From the NCBI RefSeq assembly GCF_000023865.1, contig NC_013159.1, forward strand, positions 2,878,001-2,942,000: a stretch of DNA of 64,000 nucleotides, given 5' to 3'. Below are positions 16,262-25,200 of this stretch, piece after piece. The translations under genes and the position numbers were made by a program. The notes under the pieces were generated by a model. That model had not been told where the DNA came from, ran no database searches, and was given only the letters and a program-made list of their open reading frames with translations. The stretch is from Saccharomonospora viridis DSM 43017 (GTDB taxonomy: Bacteria > Actinomycetota > Actinomycetes > Mycobacteriales > Pseudonocardiaceae). Numbering within the stretch: the stretch's first letter is position 1; each line of letters begins with the position of its first letter.

Positions 16262-16990
16262 TTGAGGCGAAGTGGTCGCGGTGACATCGTCCGACCGGTA
16301 GTCCAACAGAGTGTGTCTCACCAGACAGTCACCCCGCGTGGATTCGCCGCCCTGCTCGGACCTCGTCGGTGGGCCGCACTCCTGGACGCGGGCCACCTAC
16401 GCAGTTATCACCCCGGAGCTACCCTCCTACGGCAAGGGGACGACGGCGGATTCGTCCTCGCGGTGAGCAACGGGCGGATCGCCGTTTTCGGCGGTGACGC
16501 CGACGGTGGTGAGATACTGCTCGCTCTGCGCGGTAGCGGTGATTTGGTCGGTGAACTGGCCCTGGCGTCCGGTTCCCGCACCGCCACGGTGCGAGCCGTC
16601 GACCGGTGCACCGCCCACGCGATCCCCGCGCCCGCCTTTCGGTCGTTTTTGAACACGCACAACGCCCACGCCGCGTACGCCGACTATCTGGCCGTCAAGC
16701 TCTCCGAGACGGTTCCGTACTCGGTTCGGCAGGTTCATCGCGATCCCCTCACCCGTGTGGCCCGGTTGCTGTGGGACCTGCTGTCGCTTGAAGGGAACAC
16801 GCCGTCGTCCTCTCATCGGGTACCGCTGTCCCAGGAGGCCCTCGCCAAAGCGCTCGGATTGGCTCGTAGCACCGTCGCGGAGCAGATAGCGGAACTGCGC
16901 AGAACCGATGTCCTGGGGCCGGGTCCACGCATCGTCGTATCCGATCCGGCCGCTCTCGCCCGACACGCCGACATCGCCATGGGCCCGTGA
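16262..16990 (+). CDS. Crp/Fnr-type cyclic-nucleotide-binding regulator
   Basis: A 242-residue protein with a cupin-like cNMP domain (about 25-135), a dimerisation helix and a winged helix at the C-terminus (LSQEALAKALGLARSTVAEQIAELRR, about 189-214). The phosphate-binding cassette is GELALASGSRTATVRA (97-112) and keeps Glu98, Arg106 and Thr107, the residues that bind the ribose and cyclic phosphate, so it should bind a cyclic nucleotide. The TTG start follows GAGGGG closely; GTG at 16313 is an alternative. A nucleotide cyclase is encoded 103 bp downstream and a Pycsar-effector-like gene diverges upstream, so this factor probably reads the cyclase product and controls the locus. Confidence 0.85.
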   Translation: MRRSGRGDIVRPVVQQSVSHQTVTPRGFAALLGPRRWAALLDAGHLRSYHPGATLLRQGDDGGFVLAVSNGRIAVFGGDADGGEILLALRGSGDLVGELALASGSRTATVRAVDRCTAHAIPAPAFRSFLNTHNAHAAYADYLAVKLSETVPYSVRQVHRDPLTRVARLLWDLLSLEGNTPSSSHRVPLSQEALAKALGLARSTVAEQIAELRRTDVLGPGPRIVVSDPAALARHADIAMGP

Positions 16991-17093
16991 TCAGCCCCAC
17001 ACCCGAACCGTCCGGTGGCGGACAGTGCACCACCACCCGCTCCGGCCACTCTCGACACATCCGTTCGTACCCGTCCGATCGAAAGGCGGCGAC

Positions 17094-18023
17094 ATGACCG
17101 AGCAAACGACGACACGCCCCGAGGTCACCGAGTTGCCCGACTACCGCGCCCTGTTCGTCGCGGACATGCGTGGGTTCGGCAGTGTCCCCGGACGCGACCA
17201 CGCACAGGTGACCCAAGCGATCCCCGGACTGCTACGGAACGCATTCCAGCACTGCGGCCTCGGCTGGCTGTGGGAGAAGGCTCTTTTCCAAGACACCACG
17301 GGAGACGGCTACTTCCTCTGCTTTGACAGCCGGTACGTCCCGTTCCTGTTGAACCCGCTGCTTTCCGCGCTTCAGGACACACTCGAATTCCAGAATTCCC
17401 TGCTGCCCCATCCGATCCGGATGCGGGTGAGCGTCAACGTCGGTCCGTTGGCCGACACCGACGCCGAGTCGATCAGTCGCGGCAGTGGTACCACCCGCGT
17501 GGAGACACATCGCCTGCTGGACTCCTCCGCAGTGCGTTCGGTGCTGGACGACTCCGGTCCGGAGACCTGTGTGGCGGCGATCGTTCCGGAGCGGGTGGTC
17601 GATGACGTCGTCGCCGCCGGGTACAGCGCCGAAGGCACGAGCCTCTACCACCGCGTGGAGGCGCGGGAGAAGGAATACCACGGCGTGGCGTACCTTCGGG
17701 TGCCCAAACCGTCCGGCGGCCTGCTCGCCCACGGGTTCACACCCCGCCACGACACCGAGCCGGACACCGAAGCCGACCGAGCGACACCGGAGGCAGGTCA
17801 CAGCACCGGGGGAACCACGGCCACACACGTCGACGGTCCGGTGGCCCAGCACGGGAGTCGGGTCACCACCGGCGTCGATGTCTCGGGCAGCGGCAACACC
17901 ATCACCACCGTGCACGGTGATCAGCACCGGGGGCCGCGCTACGAAGGCGACGGACAGATCCACGTCGGCGGGAACAACGCGGGCGTCATCAAGCAGACCA
18001 TGAAGGGCAGGCGCGCCCGATGA
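17094..18023 (+). CDS. Class III nucleotide cyclase with C-terminal Gly/Asn-rich assembly motif (Pycsar cyclase-like)
   Basis: A 309-residue protein. The cyclase domain covers about 14-205: FVADMRGFGS holds the first metal-binding Asp (24), TTGDGYFLCFD the second (71), and MRVSVNVGPL a core strand. Like Pycsar cyclases it lacks classical adenylate cyclase specificity motifs, so the product may be a pyrimidine cyclic nucleotide, which sequence cannot settle. Residues 206-270 are a flexible Thr/Gly-rich linker with HVDGPVAQHG and DVSGSGNTI, and DGQIHVGGNNAG (286-297) recurs at the start of the next protein. ATG follows GAAAGG by 7 nt. The stop overlaps the NTPase start (ATGA), coupling the two. 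Confidence 0.85.
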   Translation: MTEQTTTRPEVTELPDYRALFVADMRGFGSVPGRDHAQVTQAIPGLLRNAFQHCGLGWLWEKALFQDTTGDGYFLCFDSRYVPFLLNPLLSALQDTLEFQNSLLPHPIRMRVSVNVGPLADTDAESISRGSGTTRVETHRLLDSSAVRSVLDDSGPETCVAAIVPERVVDDVVAAGYSAEGTSLYHRVEAREKEYHGVAYLRVPKPSGGLLAHGFTPRHDTEPDTEADRATPEAGHSTGGTTATHVDGPVAQHGSRVTTGVDVSGSGNTITTVHGDQHRGPRYEGDGQIHVGGNNAGVIKQTMKGRRAR

Positions 18024-18100
18024 CCACCACGGCACCGCATGACACGCCATGGCGGCCGTACACCCGAGGCGACGGACAGGTGCACGTCGGTGGGGACAAC
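17946..18100 (+). repeat. 33-bp direct repeat encoding the shared cyclase/NTPase motif
   Basis: The segments 17946-17978 and 18068-18100 match at 29 of 33 bases. The first encodes the C-terminal motif of the cyclase (GDGQIHVGGNN), the second the N-terminal motif of the NTPase (GDGQVHVGGDN). Two copies in different genes, in frame, suggest duplication or strong selection to keep the peptides alike. Confidence 0.9.
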
Positions 18101-20047
18101 CACGGCACGACCATCCAGCTGTTCGGGGCGTGGGGCGACAGGCTGCCCGTCGAACTCCGACGGATGCTGCAAGAACCGGTCACGCCCCGCCTGTTGCGAC
18201 AGGACACGTTCTCCCTGGTCGAGAAGACCTTCGTCCCACCTCCGGGATACTCCTCGTTGCGGAACGCGCTGAGCAGCAACCGCACCGTGGTGCTCAGCGG
18301 CGAGCCGGGCACCGGACGACGCACGACGGCGTTGATGCTGTTGCGCTCCGTCCTCCCGGACGACGGGACGTGTCGTGAGCTCGTCGACGACTCCGACGAC
18401 GGGATGGAACCCGAACTCGGTCTGGACGAGTTGGAAGAGAACGACGGACTCCTGCTCGATCTGTCGTCGGCCACCGCCGAAAGCGCCGACCGTCTGTTGA
18501 CGGCCGTGCAACGAAAACGGCAGGACCTCGACGAGAAGCGGTGTCACCTCGTCGTCCTCCTGTCCCGAGACGTCTCCGTACGGCTTTCCGAACCGTGGAG
18601 CCGTTTCGTCCGGACATTGGAGCCACCACCGGCGCTTCAGGTGTTGGCCAACCACCTGGCCGTCCACGGTGTCGAACATTCCGAGGCGGAACTCGACGGC
18701 CTGGTCGACAAACTGGCCACGAGGCGGATGACCGACCTCGCCGAACTGGCGGCGTTCGCCGCCGTCGAACGCGACCGCGACCCACACGGAACGTTCGAGA
18801 AGTGGACCCGACACGCCCACACCGCGGTCAGCCACAAAGCCACCGAGGTGTCGAGGTGGTTCGACTCCCACCCGAGCGGACACGACCGGGCGTTGATCCT
18901 CTCGGCGGCCATGTTGGAGGGTTCCTCGACCGACGCCGTGTGGGAGGCCCGCAAGGAGCTGCGCCGAACGGTTCAGTTCGCCGAACCTGATGCTCCTCCC
19001 TTGGAGCATCAGGGTTTGAGCGGACATCTCGATACCGTGGGCTTCGAGGTCGACGGGTACCGGAGGGTCCGCTTCCGAAGAACCGACTTCCACCACCGCC
19101 ACGTGCGCGATTACTTCTGGGGCGATCATCCGGAGCTTCGGGAACCACTACGGCGGTGGGTGGAACGACTGGTCCGCCACCCGGCCCTGACCCCGACCGA
19201 CCGCCTCACCCTCACCCTGCGTTTCACCGAACAGTGCCTCGCGATCGACCATCCCGACCACGTGGTCTCCGTGGTGGCGGCATGGGCGCGGCTGTCGGAC
19301 AAGGACGTGGAGGACCTGCTCGACTGCGTACACGCGATGCTCCGGGCAGGCCTCCTCGACGAGCGACACGGCGCGTATTTCCGATATCGCATTCGCGAAT
19401 GGGCCCGCCGCGGAACCGACCTGTCAGCCCGATTCCACTCACTGCTGGTGCGGTTGTGTGCCGAGGTCATCGCTCCGTTGCATCCCGCCCAGGCCCTGGT
19501 GCGGCTACGCCATCTGGCGCACCATCCGGACCCCGACGTGTCCGAATACGCCCTCGACACGCTCGACGAACTCGCGCGCGAGCGGTTGTTCCTGCGTCGC
19601 GTCGTACACAAGCTCGGGGAGGAGCTCGGAAAACAACGCCTTCGCGATGTGGAGCTGTTCTTCCGGGTCGTCGATCCCCGTCGGCTGCTGGACAGCCGAG
19701 AACACGGCAGACCCCTGCTCACCGACCGTGTGGTCCGCGACCAGCTGATCGACTGCTGGCGCCTCGTGCAACGCCATGACCTCGATGTCTGGGAAGGCGG
19801 TGCGTATTCCTGGTTCACCGCGGCACTCGACTCCGCCGATCGGGATTCGGTGCTGGCCCTCCTGGTGCAGGCGGCCGGGGAAGACGGTCTCGCGGTGAGC
19901 CGACTGGAACACGCCGCGAGGACATGGGTGCGGAGCATCCCGGACGATCAGCGTCCTGGCGGCAGGGCACTGCTGACCGAACTGGTCCACCGCCTCGACG
20001 CCAGCCAGAACCTGCACTTCCTCGCCCCACAAGGAGAACCACGCTAG
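18020..20047 (+). CDS. STAND/AAA-like NTPase with N-terminal assembly motif
   Basis: A 675-residue protein. Residues 18-34 (GDGQVHVGGDNHGTTIQL) repeat the cyclase tail motif. A nucleotide-binding region follows: LSGEPGTGRRTT at 92-103 resembles Walker A but with Arg at the usual Lys position, and GLLLDLSS is a Walker B-like strand. The remaining about 400 residues are helical (LVDKLATRRMTDL, ARWxRLSDKDVEDLLDCV), as in the winged-helix and superhelical regions of STAND/NLR-type proteins. The degenerate Walker A may mean weak or no hydrolysis. The shared motif suggests it recruits or regulates the cyclase. It abuts the next gene with no gap. Confidence 0.75.
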   Translation: MTTTAPHDTPWRPYTRGDGQVHVGGDNHGTTIQLFGAWGDRLPVELRRMLQEPVTPRLLRQDTFSLVEKTFVPPPGYSSLRNALSSNRTVVLSGEPGTGRRTTALMLLRSVLPDDGTCRELVDDSDDGMEPELGLDELEENDGLLLDLSSATAESADRLLTAVQRKRQDLDEKRCHLVVLLSRDVSVRLSEPWSRFVRTLEPPPALQVLANHLAVHGVEHSEAELDGLVDKLATRRMTDLAELAAFAAVERDRDPHGTFEKWTRHAHTAVSHKATEVSRWFDSHPSGHDRALILSAAMLEGSSTDAVWEARKELRRTVQFAEPDAPPLEHQGLSGHLDTVGFEVDGYRRVRFRRTDFHHRHVRDYFWGDHPELREPLRRWVERLVRHPALTPTDRLTLTLRFTEQCLAIDHPDHVVSVVAAWARLSDKDVEDLLDCVHAMLRAGLLDERHGAYFRYRIREWARRGTDLSARFHSLLVRLCAEVIAPLHPAQALVRLRHLAHHPDPDVSEYALDTLDELARERLFLRRVVHKLGEELGKQRLRDVELFFRVVDPRRLLDSREHGRPLLTDRVVRDQLIDCWRLVQRHDLDVWEGGAYSWFTAALDSADRDSVLALLVQAAGEDGLAVSRLEHAARTWVRSIPDDQRPGGRALLTELVHRLDASQNLHFLAPQGEPR

Positions 20048-21319
20048 ATGGACAGTCTCACCAACCGCCTCGCCGTGCTCGCAGGAGTCATCGTCGCCGG
20101 CACGCTCACCCTTCTTGGGCTCCTCCTGGAGTGGGCAACCTGGGTGTGGTTGCCGCTCGCCACCGTCCTCGGCGCGGTGACCGTGATCGTACTGCGTTCG
20201 GCGCTGCACGAACGTGATCTCCATGCCTCCCCGCCCCACCAACACCACGCCCCCGCACCGGCGCCCGTTCCTCCGGCGGGTCCTGCGCCGCGGCAGGAGA
20301 CCATCTCCAAGCTGCCACTGCCCAGCCGGGAGCAGGACTACCACTTCCTGTTCTCCGCCACGGTGTTGTGGGAACGGCAACCCCATGTCCCCGCCATGGC
20401 GAGCGACTTCGGTGCGACCGCCAAGAAGTTCGTGATCGAACGCGCGCTCGAGCTGACGCAACGGTGCCGCCCCCAGGACCACGGCATAGCGACCATGCAC
20501 CTGAGTTCCTCTCTGTCGGGGAAACAACAGGTGGTCAACGGCCACTACGTCTGGGCCGCCGATGTCACGCTCGAGTTGTCCGAAGAGGACTCAGAGCGAC
20601 TCGAGAAAATGGCGAGACTGCGCAAGGACCGGGCGCTGTGGGACGAGGAACGCGCCCACGAACTCAGCCTGCGCGACTACGTCGGCAAGGAAGTACTGCG
20701 TGACCCCGGTACGGCGGTGCTGTGGTGGTTCGCCCGTAATCTGCAAAAACCCGACGGGCTCACCAGGACGGTGAACGACATCGAGAAGCTCCGTCGCCTG
20801 ACGGCCGCCGCACACGCCACCCAGGTCCCTCCGTGGGATCCACAACCGTTCACCGCCGACCAGCGTGAAGGCGAACAGCCGCCCCTTGCCATCCCACCCG
20901 TCGTGGTCGAGGGCAACACCTCCGAACCCACCCCCGTCCAACAGCTGATCGACGGGGTGGAGCGACTCACGGCCGAGGCCGAACCCGCCGTGCGCGCCAC
21001 CCTCCAGCGGCGCCTGGTGCGGCTGCTCCACGCCCACGGTCTCACCGCAGAGGCGAACGAGATCGCCCGACGGTTCGAAGTCGTCATCGAATACCCTGAC
21101 GGCGACGAAGGCCCACCGTCCGACAACAGCCAGCCACCGGCCGGTGGTGAAAAGCGCGCATCGGGCAGCGGCCGGGCACCTGACGACAACGGCCGACCTC
21201 CGAGCAGTGGTGGAAACCACACACCGGACAGCGGCCGGGCACCCGACGACGATGGCCGGGAGCCGAACACGGGCGGCGAGTCCACCGATTCACTCCCGCA
21301 TCCGCCGCTCTCGCTCTAA
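20048..21319 (+). CDS. Two-TM protein with SPFH-like domain and repetitive tail
   Basis: A 423-residue protein: two membrane helices (about 9-54), a His/Pro-rich linker, then a soluble domain (about 93-225) with DVTLELSEEDSERLEKMARLRKDRAL and a W-W-F-A helix that resembles actinobacterial band-7/SPFH proteins. The C-terminus (about 350-423) is low complexity with two imperfect copies of SGRAPDDNGRPPSSGG. The ATG directly follows the stop of the NTPase gene, so it is the last gene of the cyclase unit. It may scaffold the signalling proteins at the membrane; this is inference from the domain type and operon position. Confidence 0.72.
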   Translation: MDSLTNRLAVLAGVIVAGTLTLLGLLLEWATWVWLPLATVLGAVTVIVLRSALHERDLHASPPHQHHAPAPAPVPPAGPAPRQETISKLPLPSREQDYHFLFSATVLWERQPHVPAMASDFGATAKKFVIERALELTQRCRPQDHGIATMHLSSSLSGKQQVVNGHYVWAADVTLELSEEDSERLEKMARLRKDRALWDEERAHELSLRDYVGKEVLRDPGTAVLWWFARNLQKPDGLTRTVNDIEKLRRLTAAAHATQVPPWDPQPFTADQREGEQPPLAIPPVVVEGNTSEPTPVQQLIDGVERLTAEAEPAVRATLQRRLVRLLHAHGLTAEANEIARRFEVVIEYPDGDEGPPSDNSQPPAGGEKRASGSGRAPDDNGRPPSSGGNHTPDSGRAPDDDGREPNTGGESTDSLPHPPLSL

Positions 21320-21428
21320 ACCATGCTCACGCACGGTGATTACAACGTTCGTCGGTACTACCGACCGCCCGCTTCATGGAACCGTGCATCCGACCAGTTC
21401 GAACTGCGCGCAGAAACGAGGTCGGGGC

Positions 21429-22199
21429 ATGCGTACTCGAACCGGACGGTGGCTCGCGGTCGCCCTCACGGCGACGGTCGTGGCCGTGGGGGCCCCCGCG
21501 TCGGCCGAAGCACCGTTCGACGACTACTACTCCGGGACCGAAGGACTCACCGGCGAGGCGTTGAAGGACGCCCTGCACGACATCATCAGTGACGCCGAGC
21601 AACTGTCCTACAGCGAGATCTGGGACGGGATCAGAGCCACGGACGAGGACCCGGCGAATCCGAACAACGTCATCCTCCTCTACAGCGGCGAGTCCCGTTC
21701 GAAGAACGCCAACGGCGGCAACGTCGGTGATTGGAACCGGGAACACGTGTGGGCCAAATCCCACGGGGGCTTCGGCACCTCCGGTCCGGGCGCCGACCTG
21801 CACCACCTGCGCCCCACCGACGTGCAGGTGAACGGAATCCGCGGCAACAAGGACTTCGACAACGGTGGCTCCCCCGTGAACGGCGCCCCGGACAACTACA
21901 CCGACGACGATTCGTTCGAGCCGCGGGACGAGGTGAAAGGCGACGTCGCGCGGATGCTGATGTACATGGCCGTCCGGTACGAGGGTGACGACGGCTACGC
22001 CGACCTGGAGCTCAACGATCGAGTCGGCAACGGCTCCGCGCCCTACCACGGTCGGATCTCGGTGCTGCTGGAGTGGCACGAGGCCGACCCGGTGGACGAC
22101 TTCGAACGCAGGCGCAACGAGGTCATCTACGAGCAGTTCCAGCACAACCGCAACCCGTTCATCGACCATCCCGAATGGGCGTGGGAGATCTGGGGCTGA
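21429..22199 (+). CDS. Secreted endonuclease I (EndA/NucM-like)
   Basis: A 256-residue protein with a signal peptide (about 1-25, ending ASAEA) and the endonuclease I domain: NREHVWAKSHGG carries the catalytic His, DLHHLRPTDVQVNGIRGNKDFD the metal-binding and catalytic residues, as in NucM, BsnI and Vibrio EndA. It cleaves DNA non-specifically in the periplasm or medium. ATG at 21429 follows GAGG. A 109-bp gap and a signal peptide separate it functionally from the cyclase locus upstream, so I regard it as an independent nutritional or barrier nuclease, though proximity to a defence-like locus is noted. Confidence 0.9.
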   Translation: MRTRTGRWLAVALTATVVAVGAPASAEAPFDDYYSGTEGLTGEALKDALHDIISDAEQLSYSEIWDGIRATDEDPANPNNVILLYSGESRSKNANGGNVGDWNREHVWAKSHGGFGTSGPGADLHHLRPTDVQVNGIRGNKDFDNGGSPVNGAPDNYTDDDSFEPRDEVKGDVARMLMYMAVRYEGDDGYADLELNDRVGNGSAPYHGRISVLLEWHEADPVDDFERRRNEVIYEQFQHNRNPFIDHPEWAWEIWG

Positions 22200-22243
22200 T
22201 CCTTCCCGGAACGAGCTCTCCGGATCCGGACAAGTGTGCTGGA

Positions 22244-22286
22244 CAGCCGGGTCCACACCTCGCGATCAGGGGTGTGGACCCGGCTG
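22244..22286. terminator. Strong bidirectional hairpin terminator
   Basis: CAGCCGGGTCCACACC at 22244-22259 pairs perfectly with 22271-22286 (16 bp) around an 11-nt loop. It lies between the converging endonuclease I (ends 22199) and NodB-GT2-AT3 (ends 22299) genes. Confidence 0.9.
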
Positions 22287-22298
22287 CCGGCGAGCGGC

Positions 22299-25200
22299 TC
22301 AGGCTCTGACGACCTTGGCCTTACGTAGGCGCGTTCTGGCGTGTTTCGGTTTCGGCGGGGCCCCCGGAAGGATCCGGATGCGCCGTCGCGCCGCCACATC
22401 CTCCACCCACCCGAACAGGAACACGGCGCCCGCCGTCAACAGCACGGCCACAGCGAGATGTTCCGCCTGTGAGTAGTCCCCCCACCACAGGATGAGCGAG
22501 GCGGCGAGGTAGATGGCCACGTTGTGCCACAGATACACCGTGACCGCCCGCGCGTTGAGCACGGTGACGAGCCGATTCAGCGCGGGCACCCGGTCGAGCA
22601 GCCGCAGCTCCGGCGAGACCCGCAACGCCACGAGCACGAAGCCCGCACTCACCAACGCCTGCGCCAACGGGATCTCGTTGAGGTCGTAAGACCCCCACGC
22701 CGGATGGGTCGCAGCCCACCACAAGCCCGCCGATATCAACAGCACCGACGTCACCACGAGCGTCCCGATGCGGGCTCGGGTGAGCATCCCGTCCCGATGC
22801 GCGAAACCGAGCAGCCAGCAGGCGCCGAAGGTGCAGAAGTCCAGCACCCCCTGTCCCACGTCGTCCATCCCGGACAGGGGTGAGCCGAGCACGGCGTCAC
22901 AGGCGACGAGGACGAGAGGCGTCAGCGTGGTGACGAGCGGCCACCGACGGAACAGCCGCAGCAGCAGGGGGGTCAACAGCACGAACCACAGATAGGCGCG
23001 CACGTACCACAGCACGATCGCCGCGTCCCGGCCCAGGCCCAGATCGCTGTGCGGCGGATCGAGAACGGGGAAGATCCACAGCGCGAGCTCCGGCCAGTGC
23101 AACGCGTCGCTGGCCCAACTCTCCTCCGTGGCCGCGCTCCAGCCGAACGCCAACATCAACGGCACCATCACGAGGGCAAGCACCCACAGCGGCGGCAACA
23201 GCCGTACGATGCGCCTGCCGACGACGTCCACGGGCGGCTGGTTCCCCAACGATCGCGCCATCAACGAACCACCGACGGCGAACATGACCCCCATCGCGGG
23301 GAACACCATGCTCAACCACGGCCATCCCATCGTGTGGTACAGCATCACCCGTCCCAAGGCCGCCGCCCGCAGGACGTCGAGCCACCGTTCCCGGCTCCGC
23401 CGGCCTCCGGAGGCGGACGAACCGGACGGGACATGCGTGACCGGTGACGATACCGAGACGTCCTGCGTGTTCTCGGAGGCGGTCCTCGGTGCCGGGACAC
23501 TCTGTGCGGCCTGAACAGCCGGGAACCGGGTGAGCCCGGAACGACGCATGTGCTGCCACCGCACCCGAACCCCCGACGCGGCGGCGGCCAGCGATTGCAT
23601 CAACACCACGTACATCAGTTGCCGGTAGATCAGTTGCTGGGCGGGCAGCAACCACAACACCGTCTTCCGTTCACCGTCCAGATGGAACGCGTACGCGGCC
23701 GCGGCCGCCTGTATGCCGAGCATGGTCAGCCAGAGCAGCACCGTGGTCCACGGATCGAGGAACAGCACCCCGTAGACGAGGAAGACGTCGATCACCGGGG
23801 CGATCATGGGCAGCAGGACCTGGAAACACACCACGTGCAACATGCCGAATCGGCCCACCCTACCCGCGGCACCACGCTGGACGATGGCCTTGCGGTGTTT
23901 CCACAACGCCTGCAACGTGCCGAACGTCCAGCGGAATCGCTGTCGCCACAGCTGGCGTACGGTGGTCGGGGCCTCCGTCCACGTCACCGCTTTCTCCTGG
24001 AACACCGTGCGCCAGCCGGCTCGTCCGATGCTGATGGTGAGGTCGGTGTCCTCGGCGAGGGTCTGGGCGCTCAAACCGCCCACCTGAAGCAGCGCCGAAC
24101 GTCGGAACGCGCCACCCGCACCGGGTACGGTCGGCATCGAACGCATGACCTCGTGCACACGTCGATCCACATTGAACCCGACGACGTATTCGATGTGTTG
24201 CAGTCGTGCCAGCAACGTCTCCCGGTTGGCGATCTTGACGTTGCCCGAGACCGCACCGACTTCCGGATCGGCGAACGGCTGCACCAATTCGTGCACCGTG
24301 TTCGGTTCGAACACGGTGTCACCGTCGACCATGACGATGAGGTCGTACGACGCGGCGGCGATCCCCGTGTTGAGCGCGGCGGCCTTCCCTCGGTTCGGTC
24401 GACGCAGTACCCGAACACCCGAAAGTCCGAGCCCTTCCACGAGGTCGGCGGTACCGTCAGTGGACCCGTCGTCGACGACGATGATCTCGACCGGGTGGGT
24501 ACTCGCGACAGCTGATCTCACGGTGGCCTCGATGTTGGCGGCCTCGTTGTACGCGGGCACGATCACCGATACCGGCTCGGTGACCGGCGGACCCCAGCAA
24601 GAGCGTGCGCCTCTGCGCCGGGCAGCGTGTCTGCCCGCCACCACGACGAGCAACAGCAGCCGGAGCACCGTGAGTACGCCCACCGCGACCAGCAGCCATT
24701 TCAGCACACTCACCACGACGAGAGCACCATTGACCACAGCGACGAACGCGGAGCCCGACACCCGGTCCTCCGTGGAGGCGGGATCGGCGCGGTCGGCGCC
24801 GATGACATCGGCGATGGTGCTGAACCGGTAGCCCTGTTCCTTGAGGCGGGGGATGAGGATGTCGAGCGCGGCCACCGTCTGCGATCGGTCACCGCCGGCG
24901 TCGTGCAACAGCACCACGCCACCCTGCCCGTTCGGCGGCATCGAGTTGCGCACGATGGCGTCGACCCCGGGTCGCTGCCAGTCGGCACTGTCGATGTCAC
25001 TGAACACGCTGATGTAGCCGAGTTCCCCGGCTTGGCGCACGACGTCGTAGGCGGGGTTGTCGAGCGCCTCCGTCGTCGACGAGTACGGGGGCCGGAACAG
25101 TCGTGTGGTCACTCCGGCCGCTCCCGCGAGCGCCATCTGAGTCTGGTTCAGCTCGCGTTCCACCCGCCACGCGGAGACCTGGGCGAGATCGGGGTGGGTG

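Noticed and set aside
21429-22199. Endonuclease I as toxic effector of the cyclase locus
   Set aside because: It has a signal peptide, its own 109-bp upstream gap and typical secreted nuclease motifs; linkage alone is too weak.
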